A stretch of DNA of 64,000 nucleotides from Actinoplanes sp. N902-109 (GCF_000389965.1 NC_021191.1:8433501-8497500), one strand, 5' to 3'. Shown: positions 23,094 through 32,285, numbered from the stretch's first letter. The notes: generated by a model from the letters alone, not told the origin. Translations and numbers: made by a program.

Positions 23094-25631
23094 TCAGGTG
23101 GGCTCGGCGGCATGCTTGCTCACATAGACCGTCGAATCACTCCCGGGCCGCGGACGAGGACGCTGCCGGGACCGTCCCCGCTCCCGATCCACGTCAACCG
23201 ACGGCAGCATCTCCGTCGGATCATCACTGCCGCCCGGGCGTCGCTGAGCGGCCAGCCCCGACCTCCGGGTACGCCCCTCGGGCGCCCAGGTCAGATCGGG
23301 CAGCACCGCATCGGGCAGATCCGGAACGGTCCAGACCGGCCCCTCGACGCTCTCCTCCCGCCCGGCGTACACCGGCTGGCCACCACCCCGCCGCCGCTGC
23401 CGCTGCCGGGTGGGCAACGAGGCAACCTCAGCCGGATCAGCAGCCCGCGTACCCGGCCCCGCCGATCCCGCAGCCGAACCGGCATCCCCGCCCGTTCCCC
23501 CACCACCCGTAGCCGGCCCCGCCCCGCCCGCCACCAGGTCGGCCGCCCGCGACACCGGATCCGCGGCCCGCGTGCCCGGGCCGGTGGCGAACGGGGTCGA
23601 GCCTGCATCACGCTGGGCCGGGCCGGTGGTGTGCGAGGGCGAGCCGGCCGCCCGTGACGTCGAGCCGGTCGCGTAGCCGTTCGTTTCGTCGGCGACCCGA
23701 TCGCTCCGGGACGACCGGTCGCTGACCCTGTCATTCGACGACCGGCCGCTGACCCTGTCGCTCGACGAGTAGCCGGCGACCCTGTCGCTCGACGAGTAGC
23801 CGGCGACCCTGTCCGCCACGGCTGGGCCAGGCCAGGCACTCTCGACGGCCGCAGCGTCATCAGCGCCCCGCCGACCGCCGTGCGTCCCGGGAATGCCCTC
23901 GTCCGAAGCACCCATCCCGAACAGATCCGTCCGCGACGTGGCCCCCTCGGAGGAAGCCGCAGTGGCTGCGCTCCAACGAGCCGCAGCCCGGCTGTCGGAC
24001 ACTGGCCGGCCTGGGACCAGTCCTCCAGCCACGCTCCGACCGGGCGCTGTCCTTCCCGCGGCAACGTCTCTTCCGGCAGCAACGTCACCCGGCGCTGTTC
24101 CTCCGGCAGCAACGTCGCCCGGCGCTGTTCCTCCGGCAGCGGCCCTGTCGCGGGACGCCGCTCCTCCGGCAGCGGCCCTGTCGCGGGACGCCGTTCCTCC
24201 GGCAGCGGCCCTGTCGCGGGACGCCGCTCCTCCGGCGGCGGCCCTGTCGCGGGGCAGCCCTTCCGACGTACCGTGCCCGAAGGTCATGCCTCCCGATTCC
24301 TCCTCCCCGGGAGGCAACCAACCGCGCCCGGAAGCCGTGCTTTTCGACCCGTCGCGGCCGGAAGCCGACCCGTCGCGGCCGGAAGCCGACCCGTCGCGGC
24401 CGGAAGTCCACCCGTCGTGGCCGGGAGCCGTGCCTGACGACTCAGCTCTGTCGGAGGCCGGGTCGGTCGCCCCGTGCTCGCCGGTTCCGGGCAACCGCGA
24501 TGCATGCTGCCTCCGCGCCGACGAGCCGTCCGCGAGCGAATCGGCGGCAGGAGAGCCCCCAGCGGCAGTGGCCGGATCACCGGGGCGGTGCAGGCGGACA
24601 GTCGGCGCCGGTGAGTTCTGCAGCGACTCATCGGCGGACGGCTGCCGGGTGAGGTGGCGGCGCTTCTCGCCCAAGGGAGGCCACGCACCCGAGGGGGGCC
24701 TTCCACCCGAGGGGGTCCTTCCACCTGAGGGAGGCCTCTCTTCCGAGGGGGGCCTTCCGCCCAGAGGAGGCCACGGGGGGACTACGGCGGTTGGTTCGGA
24801 GTCTTCGTCACCGGGGGCCGCCGGGGCGACCTTGGGCAGGCGTTCCAGCGGGATCGGCCAGCCGTAGCCGGAGTCCGCGGCCGGGGTCCAGGCCGGGCCG
24901 GTTGCCGGTTCGTCGCGGTACTGCGGGCGGACCCAGCCCTCGACCCGGTCGCCGTCGCGGCGTTCGGTGCGCTTCGATCGTACGGAATCGGGGGTAGCCG
25001 TGAGGTCCCCGGAGAGGTCGGGGTCGGCGGGGTTCGTACGGAGGTCGGGGGTGGACTTGCGGAAGTGGCCGGTCGGCTGCTGGCCGGCGTGCAGGTCCTC
25101 GTCAGCGAGCCAGTCCATGTCGTCGGCGGCCTCGAAGTCGGGGTCCGCCAGGCCGTAACGCTCGGTCTCCGGGTCGGGGGTGCTTTCCTGCGCGATGTCG
25201 TCGATCGGGTCGAGCGTGGGCCAGCGGGAGCGGTTGTTGCGCGGGCCGGGGACCGTGGGCTTGGCCGCGGGGTCCTGGAAGCGCTGGTTCGGCAGCTGCT
25301 GCACCGGCGGTCGGAAGACGGTGTCCGGGCCTGGCCTGCGATTCCCCCAGCCGGCACGGTCCTGCGACGGTGCGGCCGGCAGAGCGAGCGGCGGCGTGGC
25401 AACGCGCTTGGTCGCGGTACGGCTCCGGCGGCCCGCCTGGCCGGCACCGTCCCGCATGGGGTCGGGCTGGCGCCGCCGCGCGCTGTCGACCACGGCACGG
25501 CCCTGGTTGGTGGATCGCCGCGTCCGCTCGGGGCGCGCCGACGGGGCGAACAGCGCCTTGCGGAAAACGATGAGCGTGGCGATTCCACCGACAATCAGAG
25601 CTACGCCGACGGGGGTCATCCATGTCGTCAC
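23094..25631 (-). CDS. Long low-complexity protein with one N-terminal membrane helix
   Basis: 845 residues from GTG 25631; ATG 25619 is possible. One transmembrane helix (PVGVALIVGGIATLIVFRKALF) lies at the start. The rest is hydrophilic and repetitive: PPSGGR-type units near 24.7 kb, ASGRDGS heptads near 24.4 kb, four 33-bp units giving RDRAAAGG peptides (about 24138-24256), and SSDRVAGY units near 23.75 kb. The frame continues past 25631 to 26192, but that would run antisense through accB. The function is unknown. The repeats make sequence assembly and annotation here unreliable. Confidence 0.6.
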   Translation of the reverse strand: MTTWMTPVGVALIVGGIATLIVFRKALFAPSARPERTRRSTNQGRAVVDSARRRQPDPMRDGAGQAGRRSRTATKRVATPPLALPAAPSQDRAGWGNRRPGPDTVFRPPVQQLPNQRFQDPAAKPTVPGPRNNRSRWPTLDPIDDIAQESTPDPETERYGLADPDFEAADDMDWLADEDLHAGQQPTGHFRKSTPDLRTNPADPDLSGDLTATPDSVRSKRTERRDGDRVEGWVRPQYRDEPATGPAWTPAADSGYGWPIPLERLPKVAPAAPGDEDSEPTAVVPPWPPLGGRPPSEERPPSGGRTPSGGRPPSGAWPPLGEKRRHLTRQPSADESLQNSPAPTVRLHRPGDPATAAGGSPAADSLADGSSARRQHASRLPGTGEHGATDPASDRAESSGTAPGHDGWTSGRDGSASGRDGSASGRDGSKSTASGRGWLPPGEEESGGMTFGHGTSEGLPRDRAAAGGAASRDRAAAGGTASRDRAAAGGAASRDRAAAGGTAPGDVAAGGTAPGDVAAGRDVAAGRTAPGRSVAGGLVPGRPVSDSRAAARWSAATAASSEGATSRTDLFGMGASDEGIPGTHGGRRGADDAAAVESAWPGPAVADRVAGYSSSDRVAGYSSSDRVSGRSSNDRVSDRSSRSDRVADETNGYATGSTSRAAGSPSHTTGPAQRDAGSTPFATGPGTRAADPVSRAADLVAGGAGPATGGGGTGGDAGSAAGSAGPGTRAADPAEVASLPTRQRQRRRGGGQPVYAGREESVEGPVWTVPDLPDAVLPDLTWAPEGRTRRSGLAAQRRPGGSDDPTEMLPSVDVDRERGRSRQRPRPRPGSDSTVYVSKHAAEPT

Positions 25632-25761
25632 GGGGGATGTAACGAATGGTGTATCGGGAACGAAACGGACACGTACCGACGACGCGGAGCGCGGGACCCG
25701 AGCCCGGTCGATACGATCTCCAGCGGCGAAAAGCTCGGTAGGGCAAGTGGAGGCACGCATC

Positions 25762-27330
25762 GTGACGACGCACCAGGGCTCCGACATCCACACCACGGCC
25801 GGCAAACTGGCCGACCTGGCGCGGCGCACCGAGGAGGCCACGCACGCCGGTTCCGCACGGGCGGTCGAGAAACAGCACGCCCGGGGCAAGAAAACCGCGC
25901 GGGAACGCATCGACATGCTGCTCGACGAGGGCTCGTTCGTGGAACTCGACGAGCTCGCGCGGCACCGCTCGACCAATTTCGGCCTGGACAAGAATCGCCC
26001 GTACGGCGATGGCGTCGTGGTGGGGCACGGCACGATCGACGGCCGCCAGGTCTGCGTCTTCTCGCAGGACTTCACCGTTTTCGGCGGCTCCCTGGGCGAG
26101 GTGTTCGGCGAGAAAATCGTCAAGGTGCTCGACCTCGCCATGAAAATCGGCTGCCCGGTCATCGGCATCAACGACTCCGGCGGCGCGCGCATCCAGGAAG
26201 GGGTGGTCGCGCTCGGGCTCTACGCCGACATCTTCTTCCGCAACGTACGGGCGAGTGGTGTGATCCCGCAGATATCGCTGATCATGGGGCCGTGCGCCGG
26301 TGGTGCCGTGTACTCGCCGGCCATCACCGACTTCACGGTCATGGTCGACCAGACCTCGCACATGTTCATCACCGGCCCGGACGTGATCCGCACGGTCACC
26401 GGCGAGGACGTGGAAATGGAGGACCTCGGCGGCGCCCGCACCCACAACACCCGCAGCGGTAACGCGCACTACCTCGCCAGCGACGAGGAAGACGCCATCG
26501 ATTACGTACGCGCGTTGCTCACCTATCTGCCGAGCAACAACCTCGACGAGCCGACCACGTTCGACGCTCCGGCCGACCCGGAACCCGATCTCGCACTCGA
26601 CACGCTGATCCCCGACTCAGCCAACCAGCCCTACGACATCCGCACCGTCGTCGAGTCCGTCGTCGACGACTTTCTCGAGGTGCAGCCGCTGTACGCGCAG
26701 AACATCGTCGTCGGTTTCGGCCGCGTCGAGGGGCGTCCGGTCGGGGTCGTGGCCAATCAACCCCAGCATCTCGCGGGCACCCTCGACATCGCTGCTTCGG
26801 AGAAGGCCGCGCGCTTCGTCCGAACCTGCGATGCTTTCAACATCCCGGTCCTGACATTTGTCGACGTGCCGGGCTTCCTGCCGGGAACGGGCCAGGAATG
26901 GGACGGCATCATCCGCCGCGGCGCCAAACTCATCTATGCGTACGCCGAGGCCACCGTGCCGAAGGTCACCGTGATCACCCGCAAGGCTTACGGCGGCGCG
27001 TACGACGTGATGGGCTCCAAGCACCTCGGCGCCGACATGAACTTCGCCTGGCCCACCGCCCAGATCGCGGTGATGGGCGCGCAGGGTGCGGTCAACATCC
27101 TCTACCGGGGGGAACTCGCTGCGGCCGAGGACCCCGCAGCCGTGCGAGCCGCCCGCATCCAGGAGTACGAGGACACGCTCGCCAACCCGTACATCGCCGC
27201 GGAACGGGGCTATGTGGACGCGGTCATCCAGCCTTCACAAACCCGGGCGCAGGTGACCAAGGCGCTGCGGATGCTACGGACCAAGCGGGAGACGTTGCCG
27301 CCGAAGAAGCACGGGAACATTCCGCTCTGA
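25762..27330 (+). CDS. accB: Acyl-CoA carboxylase beta subunit, propionyl-CoA type
   Basis: 522-residue carboxyltransferase. The oxyanion holes are visible as GINDSGGARIQEGV (N-half) and the AYGGAYDVMGSKH region (C-half). The Asp in GGAYDVMGS corresponds to D422 of S. coelicolor PccB, which selects propionyl-CoA; acetyl-CoA enzymes have Ile there (established for that family). It transfers CO2 from biotin on AccA (39.5 kb) and would work with epsilon subunit AccE (32.1 kb). The start is GTG 25762 with TGGAGG upstream; TACGAT (25712-25717) is a likely -10. It faces the M50 gene convergently. Confidence 0.95.
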   Translation: MTTHQGSDIHTTAGKLADLARRTEEATHAGSARAVEKQHARGKKTARERIDMLLDEGSFVELDELARHRSTNFGLDKNRPYGDGVVVGHGTIDGRQVCVFSQDFTVFGGSLGEVFGEKIVKVLDLAMKIGCPVIGINDSGGARIQEGVVALGLYADIFFRNVRASGVIPQISLIMGPCAGGAVYSPAITDFTVMVDQTSHMFITGPDVIRTVTGEDVEMEDLGGARTHNTRSGNAHYLASDEEDAIDYVRALLTYLPSNNLDEPTTFDAPADPEPDLALDTLIPDSANQPYDIRTVVESVVDDFLEVQPLYAQNIVVGFGRVEGRPVGVVANQPQHLAGTLDIAASEKAARFVRTCDAFNIPVLTFVDVPGFLPGTGQEWDGIIRRGAKLIYAYAEATVPKVTVITRKAYGGAYDVMGSKHLGADMNFAWPTAQIAVMGAQGAVNILYRGELAAAEDPAAVRAARIQEYEDTLANPYIAAERGYVDAVIQPSQTRAQVTKALRMLRTKRETLPPKKHGNIPL

Positions 27331-27371
27331 GCTGTTTTCCCGCGGTTGCGGGGGATTTGCAGGCGTGCCGC

Positions 27372-28100
27372 TCAGCTTTGCGGGAGCCACTGGCCGGCGA
27401 GGAGGAACGCGCCGAGGACCAGGGCGGCGATGTCCACGATGAAGAAGACGCCGACCCAGAACAGCGCGGGCACGCGGGTGACGCCGGCCAACTGGTCGGC
27501 GTCCGACTCCGGCATGCGCCCGCGGCTCCGCAGTCTCTGCAACTCGAAGACCGGCCGCACACCCCCGAACAACAGGAACCAGACGCCCGCGTACGCGAAA
27601 ATGGCCTGGGTTTCCGGCGAAGCATTCCACGAAACGGCCAGCACGATGGCACCCGTCACCACGACGGAAATAACGCCGAACACATTGCGAATGTTGATGA
27701 GCATCAGCAGAAGTAGCACCACAACCAGCCACAACAGCAAGGTGATGCGGTTTCCCCCGAGCAGCCAGGCCCCGCCCAGTCCGACGAGCGAGGGCGCGAT
27801 GTAGCCGGCCAGCAGCGTGAACATCATGCCCGGCCCCGTCGGCCGCCCCGCCGACAACGTCAGCCCGGACGTGTCGAACTCGAGCCGGATCCCCCGTAAC
27901 TTTCGACCGGTGAGCAGGGCCGCCAGCGCATGCCCGCCCTCATGGGCGATAGTGACGGCGTTGCGGGCGATCCGCCACACCGGCCGGAACGCAACGGCGG
28001 CCAGCCCGATCACCGCGGTGACGAACACCAGCAGGCCGGGCGGGTCCGGCTGGGCACCCATGAGGGTGTCCCAGAGATCATTCACCGAGTCGATCGACAC
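27372..28100 (-). CDS. M50-type membrane zinc metallopeptidase
   Basis: 242 residues with five to six helices. The zinc site is TIAHEGGHALAALL (HExxH) near residue 53, inside the second helix as in the M50B-like family. A third ligand is probably an Asp in the late helix pair (FIVDIAALVLGA). GTG 28100 has TACGCT 8 nt upstream. It lies head-to-tail downstream of maf and convergent with accB. The natural substrate is unknown; regulated intramembrane proteolysis is the family role. Confidence 0.82.
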   Translation of the reverse strand: MSIDSVNDLWDTLMGAQPDPPGLLVFVTAVIGLAAVAFRPVWRIARNAVTIAHEGGHALAALLTGRKLRGIRLEFDTSGLTLSAGRPTGPGMMFTLLAGYIAPSLVGLGGAWLLGGNRITLLLWLVVVLLLLMLINIRNVFGVISVVVTGAIVLAVSWNASPETQAIFAYAGVWFLLFGGVRPVFELQRLRSRGRMPESDADQLAGVTRVPALFWVGVFFIVDIAALVLGAFLLAGQWLPQS

Positions 28101-28119
28101 AGCGCGGAAGCGTAGCCGA

Positions 28120-28770
28120 TCAGGACACCCCGTGCCCCGCCCACAGCTGCGGAACCGTGAGCCCGACCTGGCTCAGCAACCCGCGGAACAGCGGCAACGA
28201 GAGCCCGACAACGTTGCCGTGATCCCCTTCGATCCGCTCGACGAAGGCCCCACCGAGCCCATCAATGGTGAAAGCCCCGGCAACGTACAGCGGTTCCGCC
28301 GAGGCAACATACGCCGCGATCTCGGCATCACTGACATCGGCAAAATGAACCACAGTGCGGCCCACACCTTCGGCAACCTTCCCAGCATCCGAGTCATCGG
28401 CGCGGGCGCCCAGGTCGATCAGGTGATGTCCCGTGTGCAGCACACCCTGCCGCCCCCGCATTGCCTTCCACCGAGCCGTGGCATCAGCGGCATCATCAGG
28501 CTTACCAAGGATCTGCCCCTCGAAAGCCAACACCGAATCACAGCCCAAAACCAAAGTCCGCCCCGCCGCCTGCCCCTGACCAGCCGCCACGGCCTGAGCC
28601 TTCAACCGAGCCAGAGCAAGACACAACTCAGCCGCATCATCAGTCACGACAACCGACTCGTCCACCCCGCTGACCTGCACCTCAGGCGCAAACCCCGCAC
28701 CCCGCAACAACGCCAACCGAGCCGGACTGGCCGAGGCCAACACCAACCTCAACCCATCACCCTTAGCCAC
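28120..28770 (-). CDS. maf: Maf-family nucleotide pyrophosphatase
   Basis: 216 residues. The N-terminal LVLASASPARLALLRGAG is the Maf signature; DESVV, the central LVLGCDSVLAFEGQILGKPDD and TGHHLIDL complete the active site. Maf proteins hydrolyse non-canonical or standard nucleoside triphosphates to monophosphates. GTG 28770 has TAGCGT 6 nt upstream, so it is likely leaderless. In other actinomycetes maf usually follows accB-accE. Here accE is 3.3 kb away with a T7SS-like cassette between. Confidence 0.92.
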   Translation of the reverse strand: MAKGDGLRLVLASASPARLALLRGAGFAPEVQVSGVDESVVVTDDAAELCLALARLKAQAVAAGQGQAAGRTLVLGCDSVLAFEGQILGKPDDAADATARWKAMRGRQGVLHTGHHLIDLGARADDSDAGKVAEGVGRTVVHFADVSDAEIAAYVASAEPLYVAGAFTIDGLGGAFVERIEGDHGNVVGLSLPLFRGLLSQVGLTVPQLWAGHGVS

Positions 28771-28963
28771 ACCCCCACGCTACAAGCCCGCCCCCCACCA
28801 ACTTCACCCAACCGCCGCCGGCATCCCCCAGCACCCGCCCACTCAACGCACGTCAGCCCGCAATTCACCGACGACCCGCCCCAACCGCCGTGGCCAGCCC
28901 GCAACAGCCGACCCTCACCCGCCTCAGCTCGTCTCAGATCACCTCAGCCCGCATCAGCGCACC
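28771..28963. other. C-rich gap between maf and mycosin genes
   Basis: 193 bp, strikingly C-rich and G-poor on the + strand, holding the maf promoter at its left edge (ACGCTA, 28777-28782). No gene is evident. Confidence 0.5.
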
Positions 28964-30091
28964 TCAACCTGCCCCCGCACGCCCTCGCCGCCGAAGCCCC
29001 CAGAAAAGCCCAACCCCACCAAGCAGAACAACAAGAACAACCCCGCCGACGAGCAACCCCGCCCCGCCGCTTGACGACCCCTCAGACTCGTCCACCGCAA
29101 CCCCACCAGGCCGCTCAGAAGCCGAACCACTTCCCGGAGCCGCAGCGGAGCTAGACCCCTGCCCCGAACCAGCCGGTTTCCCCTTCAGCGCCGCAACAAT
29201 ATCCAGCACCCCATGCCCATACTCGTCATCAACACCCGGAGAACCCTTATCAACAGCAGTATCCTCCAAGCGCTTAACAACATCCGCAGCGCTCATATCC
29301 GGATACTTACTACGCAAAAGAGCAGCCGCCCCTGACACTATGGCCGCTGAATCTGAGGTTCCAGTCCGACCGGACGAGTATCCTCCACCACGCCGTATAG
29401 TCTCGATGTCTTCGCCTGGCGCGACGATATCCAGTTGAGGACCGCGAACCGAAACCTCAGATAAATTTCCTGATCTATCGGTAGCGCCAACTGCTAGAAC
29501 TTGCGGCAGAATGGCTGGCGCGACGACTCCCGAGTCTTCTGGGCGGTTTCCAGCAGCTGCAACCAAGACAACATCCGCAGCCACAGCACGGTTGATGGCC
29601 GCAATCATGTCACCTGTCGAGGAGCCCCCCAGCGACATGTTAATTACTTGAGCGCCGTTTCGAACTGCATAATCGATAGCTGACCCGATGTCGAGAGCCT
29701 TGCCTTTATTCAGCATCACCTTGATTGGCAAAATTTTAGCTTCAGGAGCAACGCCGAGCGCACCATTTCCATTACGGCCATGGGCAGCAATTAGACCGGC
29801 CATTGCCGTGCCATGGCCGTTGGAATCGTCATGGCCAGATTCGCCACCACTAGTTAGATCGGCACCATCAAGCAGGTTGCTCGAGAGATCGGGGTGAGGG
29901 GCCACCCCGGTGTCAATGACCGCAACCGTGACGCCCTGCCCCGAGCTGATTTTTTGCGCCTCAGCAACTTTCAACACCCTCAGGTGCCACTGCGCATCTC
30001 GAATTCCATCCGCGAAGGCAGGACTTCCCATGGACGCGGCGCTGGCAAAAACCAGCGCCGCGACAGGAAATGCTATAGAGCTTCGAATCAT
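28964..30091 (-). CDS. mycP: Mycosin-like subtilisin (type VII secretion-associated protease)
   Basis: 375 residues: signal peptide (residues 1-27), S8 peptidase domain with Asp60 (VAVIDTGV), His93 (NGHGT), Asn182 (AAGN) and Ser246 (GTSDSA), then a Ser/Gly linker and a C-terminal membrane helix (LLVGGVVLVVLLGGVGLFWGL) with a basic tail. This is the MycP layout. MycP anchors and stabilises ESX secretion machines. The ATG overlaps the stop of the upstream substrate-like gene by four bases. No eccB/C/D is visible nearby. The part at 29200-30091 is clearly poorer in GC than its surroundings. Confidence 0.9.
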   Translation of the reverse strand: MIRSSIAFPVAALVFASAASMGSPAFADGIRDAQWHLRVLKVAEAQKISSGQGVTVAVIDTGVAPHPDLSSNLLDGADLTSGGESGHDDSNGHGTAMAGLIAAHGRNGNGALGVAPEAKILPIKVMLNKGKALDIGSAIDYAVRNGAQVINMSLGGSSTGDMIAAINRAVAADVVLVAAAGNRPEDSGVVAPAILPQVLAVGATDRSGNLSEVSVRGPQLDIVAPGEDIETIRRGGGYSSGRTGTSDSAAIVSGAAALLRSKYPDMSAADVVKRLEDTAVDKGSPGVDDEYGHGVLDIVAALKGKPAGSGQGSSSAAAPGSGSASERPGGVAVDESEGSSSGGAGLLVGGVVLVVLLGGVGLFWGLRRRGRAGAG

Positions 30092-31584
30092 CTTCTGAAG
30101 CCAATTGCAGGGCCAGGATCTATTGGCCCCGGCTCGACAGGTGGCATAAGAACCGGGTCGACGCCTTCATCTGTAATCCATGGATTATCCGGGTCCCACG
30201 ATGCAGCCTCTTGAGCCTCACCTTTGCCTCGGCGGGGGTGACCCGACTGCATGAAAGACTGCCCCGACATACTTCGGCTAACATTGCCGCCATTGCGGCC
30301 AGCAGGTCCAGCCCCTGACATCGGTTCACCCTGGCCGATAACTCCACCAACAGGATTGGGACGGACCCCATAGCGAGAGTTATTCGTGCTCGGGGAGCCC
30401 GGCATCTGCCCGATGATTCCACTGCCGGGAGTAGCGCCAATCACCCCGCCAGACGGCATAGCCATCCTCGCCGAAGGAGCGCCAAGCGTTCCGGTCTTAG
30501 AAAATCCATTCGGCGGGACAGTAGTTCCACCCGGAAGAGGAGTCGCACCAGGAATCACGCCGGGTGGTGCAACCATGCCCGGCATACCGCCGGGCAACCC
30601 TCCAGGAGGAATCGACCCAGCCGGCGAAGCGGCAGGAAATGCGGGTGCAGTTGCCGACGGCGCTACCACTGCGCCTGGGTTCACACCGCCCAATACAGGT
30701 CCAGAACCGGGCGTTGTGACGCCGGTGCCGGGGCTCGACACGCCAGGCGCAACATGTCCAATCGGCACAGCTGCATTCGGTGACAGAGGTGCAGCGGAGG
30801 GTGACGAACCTGCACTACGTGTGGGAAGGTTTGCAGAATGCCCGGAGTGAGCGGACCCCCCTACAGCTGCTCCGCCGGATGAAGCTGGCAGGAAAGCAGC
30901 GGGATTGTCACCGCTCTTATCGTCGCCGCTGTCTTTGTCAGCGCCACCTTGAGGCGTGTATGGCTTTGGGGCCTTCAGCGCTGCGTGGCCGCTCAAAACT
31001 GCGCTGCTCAGGTCGAACATGATTGCTCGGGCCTGGTTGTTGAGCTGTTCCTGGTGGGCTGTGGAGACCGGGGGGTTGGCGGGCACCGGGCTCGGTGAGG
31101 GGGAGGGCGAGGGGGTTGGGCTGGCCGAGGGGGCTGGGGACGCGGCGGCTGATTGGGCTGCTTGGTCCTTTTTGGTTTGCCAGGCGAGGTTGGCCTTCTC
31201 GTTGGCTTCGTACTGGTCGAGGATGGGCTTGAGCTTGACCTGGGCCACCGAGAGGGTGGACGCCACCGTGCGGAAGGCGGTGATGTTGTCCGAGGTGGCG
31301 TTGAGGGTCTCGTTGAGGTGGGTGATCAGCTCGTTGAGGCGGTCGATGTAGGCGGCTGAGGCCTTGCTTGTCCGGGGGTTCCAGGCGGCGGCCAGGTTGT
31401 CGCGGTAGATCGTGACGCGGCTGATGTGTTCGCTGATCAGCTCGGCTGTTGCCTGCCAGCCTTTGGATACGACCTCGAAGTACTTGTCGGTGTCCTGGTC
31501 CTGGATCGCCGACCACATGTACTTGACGTCGGTGTCGTTCCAGTTGGTGCCGCCGTAGCCGCCGCCTCCGTCTGCGATCAGCAT
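30088..31584 (-). CDS. T7SS substrate-like protein with Pro/Gly-rich tail
   Basis: 498 residues. An N-terminal helical domain (residues 15-140; WNDTDVKYMW, KGWQATAELISEHISRV) ends with YEANE at 125-129, a YxxxE secretion-type motif. A Pro/Ser linker follows, then a long Gly/Pro/Ala-rich region of low complexity. The layout resembles PPE or WXG-type toxins and substrates. The start ATG overlaps the stop of the 138-residue partner gene (TGATG), and its stop overlaps the mycosin ATG, giving a tight three-gene operon. The C-terminal coding part (30088 to about 30950) shares the low GC of mycP. Confidence 0.65.
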   Translation of the reverse strand: MLIADGGGGYGGTNWNDTDVKYMWSAIQDQDTDKYFEVVSKGWQATAELISEHISRVTIYRDNLAAAWNPRTSKASAAYIDRLNELITHLNETLNATSDNITAFRTVASTLSVAQVKLKPILDQYEANEKANLAWQTKKDQAAQSAAASPAPSASPTPSPSPSPSPVPANPPVSTAHQEQLNNQARAIMFDLSSAVLSGHAALKAPKPYTPQGGADKDSGDDKSGDNPAAFLPASSGGAAVGGSAHSGHSANLPTRSAGSSPSAAPLSPNAAVPIGHVAPGVSSPGTGVTTPGSGPVLGGVNPGAVVAPSATAPAFPAASPAGSIPPGGLPGGMPGMVAPPGVIPGATPLPGGTTVPPNGFSKTGTLGAPSARMAMPSGGVIGATPGSGIIGQMPGSPSTNNSRYGVRPNPVGGVIGQGEPMSGAGPAGRNGGNVSRSMSGQSFMQSGHPRRGKGEAQEAASWDPDNPWITDEGVDPVLMPPVEPGPIDPGPAIGFRR

Positions 31585-32000
31585 CAGTTGTTCCCCTCCT
31601 GCTCGCTGGGGACGGTGCTGGACGACGGGTTGTCGAACGCTTCCTTCACGTCGCTGACCGTGGCGTGGGCGAAGGCGTCGGACGTCTTGTACTCCGAGCT
31701 GATCTGCTGGGCCGCGCCGGCGAAACGATTCGTACCCTCACTGAAGTTGAGGGTGTTGGCGAGGGTCACGTTCTTGACCTCGTTGTGCTGGGTCATGAAC
31801 GCACTCATCTCGGTGAACCGGGGGAACGCTGTCGGCAGGTCCTCGGCCATCACCTGGGCGACCTGGTTGGCGTGCGGGTCGTAGCCCTTCGCGACCTCGG
31901 CCGTCAGCGCCTTGGCGAAGTCCTCCATCTGCTGGATGTCAGCCTCGATGGCACCGTAGTCGCTGAGCCAGGCCGGCCCGCGGTCCTCCTCTGGAATCAC
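31584..32000 (-). CDS. ESX/WXG-like helical partner protein
   Basis: 138 residues from GTG 32000, preceded by a GGGAGG Shine-Dalgarno. Predicted mostly helical; GPAWLSDYGAIEADIQQM opens helix 1, and YKTSD (residues 104-108) matches the YxxxD/E export motif of type VII substrates. It is translationally coupled to the 498-residue gene. It is probably a secreted partner or chaperone of that protein (inference). No exact family recognised. Confidence 0.6.
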   Translation of the reverse strand: MIPEEDRGPAWLSDYGAIEADIQQMEDFAKALTAEVAKGYDPHANQVAQVMAEDLPTAFPRFTEMSAFMTQHNEVKNVTLANTLNFSEGTNRFAGAAQQISSEYKTSDAFAHATVSDVKEAFDNPSSSTVPSEQEGNN

Positions 32001-32096
32001 TGAACACCCTCCCCCGAGCTTGTGTAACAGGGGTGAGCGTAATCGGTCCAGGTCGGGAGTTTCGACCCCGTTCCCGTGACCTGTGGACAACCGGGC

Positions 32097-32285
32097 TCAG
32101 CGGGGCAGGCCGGAAGCGCGCCAGGAGGCGGGGCGGGCCGCCGGGCGGGCGCTGCGGGCCCATGCCGACGTACGGGATGGGGGCACGGGGGGAACGGACC
32201 GGCTGGCCAGCGCGATGACCAGGGCGGCTGTCTCCTCCGGGGTCGGTTGCCCACGGACCACGCTGACCAGGGTTTCCTCGTCCAT
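32097..32285 (-). CDS. accE: Acyl-CoA carboxylase epsilon subunit
   Basis: 62 residues. LVSVVRGQPTPEETAALV near the N-terminus, a short basic/proline linker and the C-terminal SAWARSARPAARPASWRASGLPR-like end are the hallmarks of AccE/PccE, a small protein that stabilises actinobacterial acyl-CoA carboxylases. TACGCT lies 6 nt before the ATG, giving a leaderless mRNA. It is normally adjacent to accB; here it is 4.8 kb away, on the opposite strand, and upstream of the T7SS-like operon. Confidence 0.88.
   Translation of the reverse strand: MDEETLVSVVRGQPTPEETAALVIALASRSVPPVPPSRTSAWARSARPAARPASWRASGLPR

Noticed and set aside
25631..26192. N-terminal extension of the low-complexity membrane protein
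   Set aside because: It would run antisense through accB. The membrane helix begins right after the GTG at 25631, which marks the natural N-terminus.
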